Source: Watersipora subatra
Taxonomy: Eukaryota > Bryozoa > Gymnolaemata > Cheilostomatida > Watersiporidae
DNA: 64,000 nt
Direction of reading: 5' to 3'
Assembly: GCF_963576615.1 (NCBI RefSeq)
Contig: NC_088714.1
Span: 41,944,072 to 42,008,071 of the forward strand
The first letter of the stretch is position 1; each line of letters opens with the position of its first letter. Of this stretch, positions 22,939 through 36,100 are shown piece after piece. Below the pieces are notes generated by a model. The model ran no database searches and was not told where the DNA came from. It was given only the letters and a program-made list of their open reading frames with translations. The position numbers and the translations under genes were made by a program.

Positions 22939-23390
22939 GAGCACTCATATAAGTAGGAATGTGTGCAGCATCATTTTTGCCGCATCAAAACAAGAGAATA
23001 TTTTAAAACATGCTGAACGTAATTTTATAATTTACAGTGCTTGCTGTTCCTGCCAAGCAATGATTCACATGAGGTATTTACTTCAAAGAATCTTCATTCT
23101 GGTTAGAGTTAGTGTATAGTATTAAAGTACAGCTGTTGAAGGCCTAGTAATTCTCAAAACAGCTCTTTTAGTGTTGCTATCTCATATACATTGATCGGTG
23201 TACATAGGCGCTTTTTATGCTTGCTGCCTCTTTGCTAACAAAATCCCAAGGTCTAAAAGCTTCATATCAGAGCAATTTTGACCAAAGAATAACACGTGTT
23301 TAATACGTGTTTCTACTCATTTGTGTAAATTTTCTGCTCTTTAAATGTCTGAACAAAACATCTAACAAACTCAACACACGCAACCAGCGA
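22939..23390. other. Intergenic sequence, nothing recognised
   Basis: An open frame from about 23307 starts with a hydrophobic stretch and runs into the next repeat. I do not regard it as a gene. Confidence 0.35.
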
Positions 23391-23525
23391 TCACGACTAG
23401 CCACTACCACCAGGGACTTCGACCAGCGACTACAACCAGCGACTTTAACCAGCGACTACAACCAGCCAGTACGACCAGCCAGTACGACCAGCCAGTACAA
23501 CCGGCCACTACGACCAGCGACTACA
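23391..23525. repeat. Short tandem repeat, 12-bp unit (CAGCGACTACAA/CAGCCAGTACGA)
   Basis: About ten units of ACCAGCGACTAC or ACCAGCCAGTAC. The C-rich composition stands out from the AT-rich surroundings. Confidence 0.8.
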
Positions 23526-23920
23526 ACCCCTACGGAGGAGCAGCTAATAATCAATGCTTCTTATCATCAGTTAAACAGAGCAGACGGTAAATTATCGCCC
23601 AACAAAATGGCATATTAGCAACAGCCCAGAGTTATCGTTAATATTTAATCATCTGGTAAATACGTAGCCAGTCATCAAAGAGTTTAAGATTTTAATAGAG
23701 GCGCTATAAATAATGAGTGTGGAAAGCAACATATTGATATCAATTACTCAAACAAACCGTAATGATAAGAGCCCACAAATTTTCATTAACTACCTTTCGA
23801 GTTTCACAGCTTCAACTGTAGTTGACAACACTCTTCTTCAAAAAATCACTCTCATTATAACCGTAAGTAGGAACATACTTTCCAAATGAATTCAAAATAC
23901 TCAATGGTTTGACTTTTTCA
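23526..23920. other. Intergenic sequence, nothing recognised
   Basis: No motif or repeat that I can support. Confidence 0.4.
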
Positions 23921-24160
23921 TATATCACTGATATGTTTCATATGTCAGTGATATGTTTCATATATCACTGATATGTTTCATATGTCACTGATGTTTCATA
24001 TGTCACTGATATGTTTCATATATCACTGATATGTTTCATATGTCACTGATGTTTCATATGTCACTGATATGTTTCATATGTCACTGATATGTTTCATATG
24101 TCACTGATATGTTTCATATGTCACTGATATGTTTCATATGTCACTGATATGTTTCAATTC
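23921..24160. repeat. Minisatellite, 20-bp unit (CATATGTCACTGATATGTTT)
   Basis: About 12 units, some shortened to 18 bp (CACTGATGTTTCATATGT) and some with CATATATCACTG. The last five are identical. Confidence 0.95.
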
Positions 24161-24339
24161 TCAGATATACCAGATATACACATCATGATGATTTTTTTTG
24201 TTCTTACCAAAAGATGCAGACAACAATTGTATTGCTAATTCTTTTAATGTTTTATCAAAAGAGATAAGAAGTATACTCCAACTCAAGCAGTTTTAATTCT
24301 TCCTTGTTTAATTTCAAATGTGTTATAATGAAAGTAATG

Positions 24340-24416
24340 CATATTACAAACATATATTTATATAGTATATATATTATATACAATGTATATTATATATATG
24401 ATATATACATGTCTAT

Positions 24417-24449
<33 letters not shown>

Positions 24450-24495
24450 CATTTATATATCATATATAGCATTTATATATCATATATGTATATCA

Positions 24496-24580
<85 letters not shown>

Positions 24581-24640
24581 TATATGTATATATATGAGAT
24601 ATGCATATATATCGTCTCATTATATATATACAACGATTAT
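24340..24640. repeat. (TA)n-rich microsatellite
   Basis: Long TA runs, the longest about 75 bp near 24502-24576, mixed with ATATCA and ATGTATA interruptions. Confidence 0.95.
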
Positions 24641-25051
24641 ATATATCACGATCTTGATAGAAAATATTGAAACATGATTACTGGCTGATTTTGGTTGTGA
24701 GAAGAGTGCAAGGGCTCCTCTGCAAAGACTACGCTTTCCATAACTATTTTTAAAAAGTGTCAGTCATAGACCTGTTAACTATAGTTTATAGGTCTATGGT
24801 GTCAGTTGTCAGAAGTAAGGGAACAGCCTTGTTGAATCTTTTATTATAAAATATATTGACTCTATTGTACTCGGTGTAACAAAGCTATATAATATTAATA
24901 TAAAATGATATCTGTCACTTTATGTATAAATAAAATCATGCAAGTATTTGAATATTTTGTCAAGAGAGTACAAGTGGTAGAAAATATCTCTTACAGCAAT
25001 ATATTCTAAAATCTAAAAGTTAATTTGTCCATTCTACAATATATGATGTTA
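24641..25051. other. Intergenic AT-rich sequence
   Basis: A small hairpin, CATAGACCT/AGGTCTATG, lies at about 24764-24797. Nothing else recognised. Confidence 0.4.
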
Positions 25052-25412
25052 AGAATTGTCTCCCCTCAGAGTCTACCGTAATTAAGGAACACTGTTGTTA
25101 TAAAGGTAGATGAGTCAGAGTCTACCGTAGTTAAGGAATATTGTTGTTATAAAGGTAGATGAGTCAGAGTCTACCGTAGTTAAGGAATACTGTTGTTATA
25201 AAGGTAGATGAGTCAGAGTCTACCGTAGCTAAGGAATACTGTTGTTATAAAGGTAGATGAGTCAGAGTCTACCGTAGCTAAGGAATACTGTTGTTATAAA
25301 GGTAGATGAGTCAGAGTCTACCGTAGTTAAGGAATACTGTTGTTATAAAGGTAGATGAGTCAGAGTCTACCGTAGTTAAGGAATAGAGTTATTATAAAGG
25401 CAGATGAGTGTC
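25052..25412. repeat. Minisatellite, 49-bp unit, seven copies
   Basis: Units contain AGAGTCTACCGTAGTTAAGG, then AATACTGTTGTTATAAAGGT and AGATGAGTC. The spacing between copies is 49 bp (for example 25112 to 25161). The copies are nearly identical, differing mainly at GTAGTT/GTAGCT and in the first and last unit. Confidence 0.95.
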
Positions 25413-26886
25413 AAATATGCAGCCATCAATATTGAAATGTTCCTCTGCTGGTAATCAATAGATGATTTAAAGATTTTTCTTGGAGCCTCCGATTTGCGAT
25501 GTAATATTGGCAAGATTTTTGCAATGTTATGCAGTTCTAGAAAAGAATTAAACGCTAGTGGACATGTAAGAGGATTTCATTTTATAGGTAATTATAATTG
25601 CCATTTTATAGTTGCTTTAAAGCTGTTGCAGAAAGGGTAGGCCCCCGGTAGGCCTGCAGGTCTAACAGCGCTACAGCAGCATGGTGCAGTCCTATAATCA
25701 CAGCAAGTATAACAGCAGAACACTAGTGTGGTCTAGGTCTGTATTACAGCAAATGTAACAGCAGAACAGCAGAGTGTTCTAAAAAAAATCAGCATTCTAC
25801 ACTAAAAAATAATTGGCAATTAGAAATTTTTTTTATTAATAGATTATGTGTGACGATACATGAGTATAATAAGAACAGTGATAACAGAAATCAGTAGTTC
25901 ATTTCGTCAAGTGTGGTGTGGTCATTGACTGTGGGGATGACTAATGCTGCCCAAATTAATAGGACCAACTTAACATGTACTTTTATAAAAGTAAATTATC
26001 TCGCCCCATTAACAAACAACCGATAGTTTTCACGTGTTCAAAATATGCTACAATAGATACGACAAACGGAAATATCACTGGGTTATAAATCTTAAATAAA
26101 TACATTCGCTCATAAAGCAACCGTCCTGTTTCTTATGAGTAAGAATAAAGTAGAGATATTTAGATAACGCATGCCTAACAAGGCTAAAGCAAAAGCAGGT
26201 GTGTCTGTTTCATGTTTGGATGCAAAAGATTATCTGCAGAATGACAAAGTTAAGCTTTTGAGCCCTCTCCTATTAAATCAGACTTAACTTATTGTCGATC
26301 CTGGCTCAGCTTGTTTTTTCTCAGAATCCGCTAAACCGCTCATATACTGTCACCTTAATACATGCACTTTCATTAGAGTTACTTTACAATATAATAAATG
26401 ACTTCTAAATGCCTTCTAAATGACTTCTAAAGGCCTTCTATTAGCATCAGTTTATACAACCTTCTAGTCATTTTGGAAAAAACCCTAAACAGAAACAAAA
26501 CCAAATGAAAATGAGTGGCATGTTCAGCTGCGGTCATTGACAGTTGTACCTATGGGTAGTAAGAGGGGAGGGATCGGTAAGAAGGTGTCTAAAGACATTT
26601 GCCTTCAACCTTTAATGCAAATTTACCATGACTCTATTCTAAGCAATGCTTATGAGTATGAAAATTTTCCTGCCCATTTTGAGATGTACAAATGTAGAAA
26701 TGCATTCTCGCTATTAATAGCTTAGACTAATCAGCTGAAGAGGTAGTTAATGACAACTTGTTGGTTCGCTAGAGAGTACTGGCAGAAAATCACTTTGTAA
26801 CAAACGCTTTCTACTTTATACCAGTTGTGACGAAGTGTCAGTGAGATCTACGCGCATACGAAGTTTACCTCATCTATGCTATCAAA
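25413..26886. other. Upstream region of the PKA regulatory-subunit gene
   Basis: No tandem array. The promoter of the downstream gene is probably here, but I cannot point to a TATA box or cAMP-response element with confidence. A plus-strand open frame at about 26537-26725 has no recognisable motif. An in-frame TGA at 26842-26844 closes the reading frame before the PKA start codon. Confidence 0.4.
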
Positions 26887-27128
26887 ATGAGTGAGCAGCG
26901 TATTGAGGAGAATGGGTCAGAAGATGGCAAGCAATATGAAGTTCCCGATGGCTTGAATGAGTTGCTCTATGAGTTTGCCGTGTCAGTGCTCATTGACAAA
27001 CCAGATAACTTGCATGAATTTGCTGCTGACTACTTCAATAAGTTGAAAGAAGAGAAAAAAACTAAATCTATTCCTATGTATATCATCGTTGATGATGATG
27101 ATGAAGCAGGAGAGCCACTAGAAATCAG
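26887..27128 (+). CDS. PRKAR2: PKA RII exon 1: dimerisation/docking domain
   Basis: Starts at ATG 26887 and encodes [10 protein letters not shown] and so on, then the RIIa fold [19 protein letters not shown] followed by [14 protein letters not shown]. An acidic [12 protein letters not shown] stretch follows, a common linker feature. The donor ATCAG|GTATGG leaves AG, which with the first G of exon 2 makes Arg81. Confidence 0.93.
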
Positions 27129-30100
27129 GTATGGTATAGAGTTATCAGTAGGCTGTGATCGACAGTTACTCAGTAAGTGTCTTCAAGTAAATTCTGATGA
27201 CTAGATTTTTTGACAGCTACCTTCTACATTTTATATTTATGGTGAGGTGTTCAGTATGCTGTCATATTTATGGTGAGATGTTCAGTATCTGTTGTATCTA
27301 TGGTGACGGGTTCAGTATGCTGTCATATTTATGGTGAGGTGTTCAGTATGCTGTCATATTTATGGTGAGGTGTTCAGTATGCTGTCATATTTATGGTGAG
27401 GTGTTCAGTATGCTGTCATATCTATGGTGAGGTGTTCAGTATGCTGTCATATTTATGGTTAGGTGTTCAGTATGCTGTCGTATCTATGGTGAGGTGTTCA
27501 GTATGCTGTCATATTTATGGTGAGGTGTTCATTATACTGTCATATCTATGGCGAGGGGTTCAGTATGCTGTCATATTTATGGTGAGGTGTTCAGTATGCT
27601 GTCATATTTATGGTGAGGTGTTCAGTATGCTGTCATATCTATGGTGAGGGGTTCAATATGCTGTCATATCTATGGTGAGGTGTTTAATATGCTGTCATAT
27701 CTATGGTGAGGTGTTTAATATGCTGGCATATTTATGGTGAGATGTTAATATCTGTTGTATCTATGGTGAGGGGTTCAGTATACTGTCATATCTATGGTGA
27801 GATGTCTACGCTGCTGTATCCATAGCAGGATGGTTTTTGTAGGTTTCATTGTGGACGCAAAACTATCAATTGATACCAAACCTACACCATCCTTTTTTTG
27901 AACTAAAGCATAAAATCAAAACAATTTCTGGCTTTTTCTTTTTGAAGCAAACTTATTATAGAGAACCAAATAATACTTATAATGGCATTAGCTTGAGTAT
28001 TTGTTACCCAGCTAAAGCTAATAACGCCTTCTGAAAATTTTGACAAAAGTTTGTTAGTATAACTTTACCACTGTGCTGTGTTCTTCTGCAGTATCATCAT
28101 AGGCTGACGTTTCATATGTTTTAATAATGTGATACAAACCTCGTAGTAACTACAGTACATAGTATGAACGACTCATCTGTCCGTGCGCAGACTCATGTGT
28201 ATGAATTCCAAACTAGACCACCTATTATAAAATAAGCTGTATAACCTTAAATGCTTTGGAATTATCTTAATTCTTTATTAGGGTAAAGAATTAAGATGTT
28301 TTTTAAACATCACATGGATTATATACAATTTTTTGGTATGTATTCTGGTAAAATGTGGGTCTGCCTGATTGTAATAAAAATGTTTCGTTACCCCAGAAAC
28401 CTCAAGCAGAAAGCTTACACAATTCAAACCAACACATCATACTGTCTGCATGGTTTTACTGTCGATCAACACGACATGCTTTCTACACGGTTACACTGTT
28501 GGTCAACAAAACATACTGCCTACATAGTCACACAGCTGGTCAACACAACAGACTGTCCATCAACGTCTATACTAATCAACGAAATTGCACACAAATATAT
28601 GTTTTTACTTTCCCTTTCATCAGCTCATTATTATCAGTTCTATAAGTGTTTTAAGTTTAATGAGTCTGTTTTGTAATATCTGGCAGCCCACGTCAATTAC
28701 ATGACAAACAGCTTGTAGTTTTTAATGTGATTTGCTGGGAGCGAGTTGCACAGCTAATAAATTGTTTTTCCCTAATTGACTTTAACCAGAACCATTATTT
28801 TAATGCGCCAGCCATAAAACCTCTTAAGAAAACCATAACATAAGGGCTATTCACCTTTCAGACAGTGCCAATCAACGGAATTGCACTTCCGTGTCATATT
28901 TTCATTTTATTAAGTCTTCAAGTACATGTACATGTGCATGTAGTCGTGCTTTATTTCTGCAAGTTTTGTTGTTTCTTAAAAAATATCACAACTCCCACTT
29001 AATGCTCATTGTAACAAATTTAAAGGGAAACAAAGGAAGGAGTTTTGGTCAAATATATCTCTCTAGAAACCAACTAGCAGAGTTTAGACTACTCATTTCA
29101 AGCTAAGGATGTACAGTTGAAGTTAGCCATTATAGCACTTCTCACATCCTTTGTAATAATAGTATTACAACCTGCTAAGATCTCACCATCTAAAGTTCAT
29201 CTAAATACCATCTAAAAACTCTCGTCATCTGCCAAAATATAATAACATAATTACTACATAATCCCTGATACAAATTAGAACCTATTGCACCAAGTTCAAC
29301 TGCCTTAATACAACAGTAATCCCAGAGTTGCGTATGTCTGCTGTGTCTTCAACTGCCTTAATACAACAGTAATCCCAGAGTTGCGTATGTCTGCTGTGAC
29401 TTCAACTGCCTTAATACAACAGTAATCCCAGAGTTGCGTATGTCTGCTGTGTCTTCAACTGCCTCAATACAACAGTAATCCCAGAGTTATGTATGTCTGC
29501 TGTGTCTTCAACTGCCTCAATACAACAGTAATCCCAGAGTTATGTATGTCTGCTGTGTCTTCAACTGCCTTAATACAACAGTAATTCTAGAGTTATGTAT
29601 ATCTGCTGTGTCTTCAACTGCCTCAATACAACAGTAATTCCCAGAGTTATGTATGTCTGCTGTGTCTTCAACTGCCTCAATACAACAGTAATTCTAGAGT
29701 TATGTATATCTGCTGTGTCTTCAACTGCCTCAATACAACAGTAATTCCCAGAGTTATGTATGTCTGCTGTGTCTTCAACTGCCTCAATACAACAGTAATT
29801 CCAGAGTTATGTATGTCTGCTGTGTCTTCAACAGGAAACTTACAGAAAAAAATCGAGCGGCTCGACGCAAGTCAGTATCGGCTGAAAAATACAACCCGGA
29901 GGAGGATGACTCAGACGAGGAATCTCTCCCGATTCATCCTAAAACAGACGAGCAGCGAGAACACCTGAAACAAGCTGTCCAAAACATATTACTCTTCCGC
30001 ACACTTGACAGAGAACAGAGAATGACTGTCATAAACGCAATGACGGAGAAGCACGTCAACTCAGGTTACTCTATTATAATAGATAGCCGTGAGTCTCGAG

Positions 30101-33100
30101 TATTCTATACGGCGACTAATGGTCATGAAAATTTACCTTGAAAACATTGCCATCGGCTTATATTATGCCTTTAAAGTTAATGACGTTGATGCCTTGTCCA
30201 GTATTATCATTTGTTTAAAAAATATGGCAGTCAGCAATGCTATTACACATGGTTCAGAAAATGAGAATTGCAAAACTTGCTGAGTAGGCTTCTTTTCATC
30301 ATGACTGAAAGGCCGCTGCCGCTGGCTGTCGTAAAATCCTTTCATCTGATGAGTCTTCTCATTTTCCTTTCATTACCAGGAATTCCCAGTTTTGACTTTG
30401 ACTTAAACTATTCACTTGATTTGTGTGCTGGCCGGCCGTTCAAAGCAATTGACCGCTCATTTTGAATATTTATTCACACTGATTATTAATATTGGTTCTT
30501 TTGTTTAATTGTATCTTACGGCCATTATATCACTGCAATATTTACCTTGCACTCTTCCAGTTGACGCGCAAACATTGTGCAAAGTAGGCGTTTGCAATTA
30601 ACTACATGTATTTGTCATGATACAAGCCTGGTCATTAGCAGACTAAACAAACATTAATTTTAGATAATGTTTCTACATAAACTGTCTGAACTTTGAATCT
30701 AACAAGAAGCGACTAACTTTTATGTGTAGATGTGCCAACAGGAAACAAGAATGTGAGTGTTTTGTATAAAAAAAGATATGTGGGTACCAGAGGCTTTATA
30801 CAAATTCTAACTAGCCAGGCTTTTGCTCTAGTATAATCTACTATGGCAAAAGTGCTGACAAAAATAATAGCAAGGACTTGTTTTAGTGTTGCATTTACCT
30901 TGTGTCACCAATATTCACATATCAGGTCTATGCTGAACAACATGAGGAATAACGTTCATCATGGAGAACAAAGAACGACATTTGATATGCAAAGTCTGTT
31001 ACTAAATATACTAAAGATTGGTCACTTAGACTCATATTATTGTCACTTACACCTGTACTGTAGTCACTTACACCTGTACTGTAGTCACTTACATTTGTAC
31101 TGTAGTCACTTACACCTGTACTACTGTCACTTACACTTGTATTATTGTCACTTACACTTGTATTACTGTCACTTACACCTGTACTGTAGTCACTTACTCC
31201 TGTACTGTAGTCACTTACGCCTACTGTAGTCACTTACACCTGTACTGTAGTTACTTACACCTGTACTCTAGTCACTTATGCCTGCACTATTGTCACTTAC
31301 TCCTGTACTGTAGTCACTTACGCCTGCACTATTGTCACTTACTCCTGTACTGTAGTCACTTACGCCTGTACTGTAGTCACTTACGCCTGTACTGTAGTCA
31401 CTTACACACAGACTATTGTCACTTGCATACATTTACAAACAGCTACATACATACCTTGCATATGTTAAATGTTAACTGATAGCATATAATTTTATTGCGC
31501 TAACAGCAGCAGATAGCATTATAGATTGAGGCTCTAATCATATTTATGAGTAATTTCTACCAAATACCAGGCTTTATCAACAACTTCAAGTTGTGAAAAT
31601 GGGCAGAAAGATCTGCTATCTTTCCATAAAATTTACCGAAAACAGTTGTGGTGGCTATATAATTATATTAAAATGGGTCATTTTTTGCACTCAAGTATCT
31701 AAAAATGGTCCTTTTAAATCTTTATTCAAAAAACCAAAGCATTGGTATATTGGTATAATTTGATTTGAATTATAATTTGATTTGAATTAGCAAATTGGTA
31801 TAATTTGATAATTATCTATTAAAAGAATAATAAATGTGACACAGACCTTTTTGGTATTTGCAGAATCTGCTTCAACTTTGCACTATAATTATCTGCCATG
31901 CTGGGTCATTGTAACAACGTAGTGTGGTGATTAGATGGGAAGAATGTATAAGAATGGTGGCCAACTCAAGTACTTTTGCCTCGCATTCACACATCGGCTA
32001 ATTGCCAGAGTTGATGTTGTAATTCTTAAGTCAACGTTGTGCCAAAATATGGCTGTCTTTTGTCACATTTGGAGCTTGTATCGCAAACGGTTTGGTCTCC
32101 AAACCTAATGGTTTGCTCTTCTAACATCAAAATCATTATTATTATTATTGAAAAATAAAATATCATGATTCATATATTTGTATAAATCAATGTAGTTTTC
32201 AAATGCTGCCAGTTAACCTTAAAAGTAATTGATTCTACATTGAGCTCTCATGGCAAACAACCAATCGCTCCTATCTCTCAACTCCCCAACTGTCAGGTTT
32301 TAATCCATTTAGTTATACAGAAAAAGTCAAAGTTCTCATAATAAATATAACTTGCTTTCAATCCTCTTGAATGTTATCATTTAAACTATTACATCACAAG
32401 ATATTTGAACATATCGCCTTGTCCCACACTTGCTCATTTCTGGATTTGTCTTACAGGTTTCAAACTCTTGCAACAACTATGCCCAGAATATTTATATTTA
32501 TCCTTCCATACGCATGACCAACACTGTTTTCTATTTCGTGACACCAACATACTACATCCGCCATCGCATGTTTCAGTTTATGAACTTTCTGCTACTACAA
32601 CCTACAATTCATTATCCTGACATACTATTAGATTACCAACATTTCAGGCGTGTTTGTTCAACTCAGTCAATAATTGTTGATTTCAGTTTCTTTCTCTTCT
32701 GGTATGTAACAAAAAACATTATCTTGTTCGTGATTACCAATGGCAATAAAAGGTTATACACACATATTATTTCATAAAGTAGGGTGTCGATACTTTTGTG
32801 CATTAATAAGACGCAGCGGCTAGCATGTCTAGAAAAGGTAATACCAGAATACCCTTTCTCAGATAGTAATGTTAACATATAACAACTACTAAAAACGGCA
32901 ACTACAATTGTGGTTTAAATAGGTGAGGTGGTGATACAGCAGGGAGACGATGGGGACTTCTTCTATGTGATTGGAAATGGCATTTATGACGTCTACACAC
33001 ATGATGAGAACAAACAAGACAAGAAGGTGCACACATTCAATGGAAAGGGAAGCTTCGGAGAATTAGCTCTTATGTATAGCCAACCACGAAGCGCGACAGT

Positions 33101-36100
33101 CATAGGTGAGTCCATAGGTCTGTACCATGTGTTGTTAGTTGCTGTTGTGTTATAACTAGATGAACTTAGTACATCTAAATCTATGCTACTGTTTTAAAGA
33201 CAGTTTATTGTTTTGATTGCATTATACAGGACAAACTAACAATTTCTTTCATTGCTTGAGAAGTTGACAGTTGCTGATTGTAACGACTCACCAGAAAGAT
33301 TGATAATGATATCTGTGATTTGTATGACAGTTCACTGTGATGTGTATAGCTGTACATATTTATGTAGCAGTTCGTTGTGATGTGTATAGTTGTAAATACT
33401 GTAAAACCTCTAATCGAACACCACCTCTATTTGAACGCCACCTCTAATTGACCGCCACCTCTATTTGACCGCAATCTTGAGATAAGGGTTGAAAAATAGA
33501 GCGCCATTCTCTAATTGAACGCCGCCTCCATTTGACTGCCACTATGGCATTATTTAATCTTTATGTGCCATAATATCATTTGATCAGTAGAAAAGTGTCC
33601 ACAAAATCGTATTAATAATGAATCCGGTAATTATTTAACGGTATTTCTATAACAGCTCACTGTAATATACATGGCAGCATACTGGTCCATAATAGTTCAC
33701 TATCATTATAGTATTAACTATATATACATAACAGTGGACTGCGATGTGCATGGCCATATATTTTAGCTTCAACACAAGGTTTGCTCTGGGCACTTGATAG
33801 GAAGTCTTTTCAAAGGATAGTACAGAAGGAGTCATATAAGAACAGACAGATGTACGAACAACTGCTAAGTGAGGTGAGGTACATTGAAATTTCAAGCTAG
33901 ACAAAGTTCACAGTTGCATTATCTTAATTGACAGATCTAGACCAGCATGTCATTTAAACTGATATAAAAGAACTTTTATGTTTTTGCATCAGCTAAACTC
34001 TAGAAAATATTGAATTTTGATTTGAGCTATGGTTCCTTGCTTTGCTAGCAACATCACAAAATTTAGAACTTTTTGGCATTCAAGAAAGTTTTGATTGTAA
34101 AGTATCGATGCAAATGTAAAGAGTACATCATTGGTCCTTCTAACGCATCCCTCTCTCAGTTTTCTCCTCCTCTCTTTTTTTTAGAAACCAATTTAACTGT
34201 CAACTAACACTGCTCTTTTCCAGTTTATGATGCTAACCAGTTACGCATGGTCATGCCAGCTGTTTCCACACTCTGGAAAAATGAGTAGAATCAATACCTT
34301 TCACTCTGGCACTCAGACCATTATGTTTACCATTTTTTAAACAAAACAGCATGAAGCGTTTTATAAATTTTTATGAGTTTGTAATCTTGATGAAGTTATC
34401 ATATGGAAATAACTTTTGTCTCTGTCCATTCCTCACAAGAGCTACTCAGTAGATTAACTGTGTTACAGCCGGCTTTTAAAAATGAACATACACAATTTTT
34501 TTGTAGATTTTATCAGAAAGTATCGGTATTTTCTATTATTTACGATTGTTTTTGATGTTTGAGGTTATCTGATTGCAAGGATGTTTTTAGATTAAAATCA
34601 ATAAAACTTTATAGCAATTTAAACGCTCCGAAGAAAAACATGTGCCAATTTATTTCACTTGTTGTAATCGTTGCAATAGTTGATATCGACTATTGCGCTC
34701 AAGTTGAAGCTTTACGCTCCGCTATTCTGTCTGTCTTCTTGCAATTATAGATTGATGCATGTTAGATTGATCTGAGTGTTTTAATTACGATGGAGTTTTA
34801 TCGATTTTAATCTTGGAACATCCTTGCAATCAGATAACATCAAACATCAAAAACAATCGCAAATGATAGAAAATACCGATACTTTCTGATAAAATCTACA
34901 AAAAAATTGTGTATGTTCATTTTTAAAAGCCGGCTGTAACACAGTTAATCAAGCATTAAAAACAGTCACAAATGACAGAAAAACACTGATACAAACTAAT
35001 AAAACTACAGAGATCTCATGTGAGATCTTATCTCTTTTGCTCTGTACATTTCTGCTAATTACATTTTACATCATACAAGATAGGGTATAAAATACACAAA
35101 TGATATTTATTTGAATAGTTAAACTGCTCCTGTTCAGCAGATCACGTGTTCAAGTATGTTTGATCTGATTATTCATCTGCCTTCTCTACTGAAATCATGC
35201 GAATATTAGCCTGAATCATTCGTCCAATCAACTGTTTATACCTAAGGCGTGTGCTGCAGGTGCCCTTCCTTAATGCTCTGAGTGAAGAAGAACGGAGTTC
35301 AGTAGTAGATGGACTGTGTACAAAGGAGTTCAATGACAATGATGTCATCATACGGCGTGGTGATGAAGGGGATGGCATATTTTTCATAGAGCATGGTGTT
35401 TGCTCAGTTCGTCTTGATAAAGGTAATTTACTGTAGTCCTTTAGCCTTGACAACTTCTATAACTCATATAGCTTGCCCATTGTTTGAGAATAAAGTCAAT
35501 AAAACGCACATCTTCAAGAAATGTGCAAAACAATCCCGGGTGTGATAGCTTGAACGAGTGCAAGCCCTGCGCAAAATAATACTATCGACTTTGTAGTTTA
35601 TTGTTAATGTAGAATTTTCCAGTTTCAGCTTTGTTTCATGCTTCTAAGTTTTTGCATCTCTGTTCAAAGCTTGCAAGAAAGTTCTTATTGTTTTCATTAA
35701 AACTATTTTATCCTTTTCTATACATTTTCACTAGAATACTGACTTTTTGTAATGTACACAAAGCATTTAGACTCTTAGCGTAACATACATATGTATGTAC
35801 ATATGTACATACATATGTACATATGTATGTACATATGTATGTACATGTGTATGTACATATGTACATACATATGTACATACATATGTACATACATATTAAC
35901 GAATGTACATACATATGTTCATATACATATGTACATACATGCATGCATACATACACTCATTCATAGATCGATAAATACATATGAACATCTATACATACTA
36001 CATACATACAATACAGGCATACATATGTAAATACATACATATGTATGTACACACATACATATGTATGTACACACATACATTCATACAATTGTCCATACAT

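Noticed and set aside
23307-23618. 103-codon frame with a hydrophobic start and PATTT-like repeats, considered as a secreted protein
   Set aside because: The second half is the 12-bp repeat; no supporting splice sites, motif or regulatory context.
26537-26725. 62-codon frame upstream of the PKA start considered as an extra 5' coding exon
   Set aside because: No donor in phase, no motif, and an in-frame TGA at 26842 just before the ATG shows that the RII protein starts at 26887.
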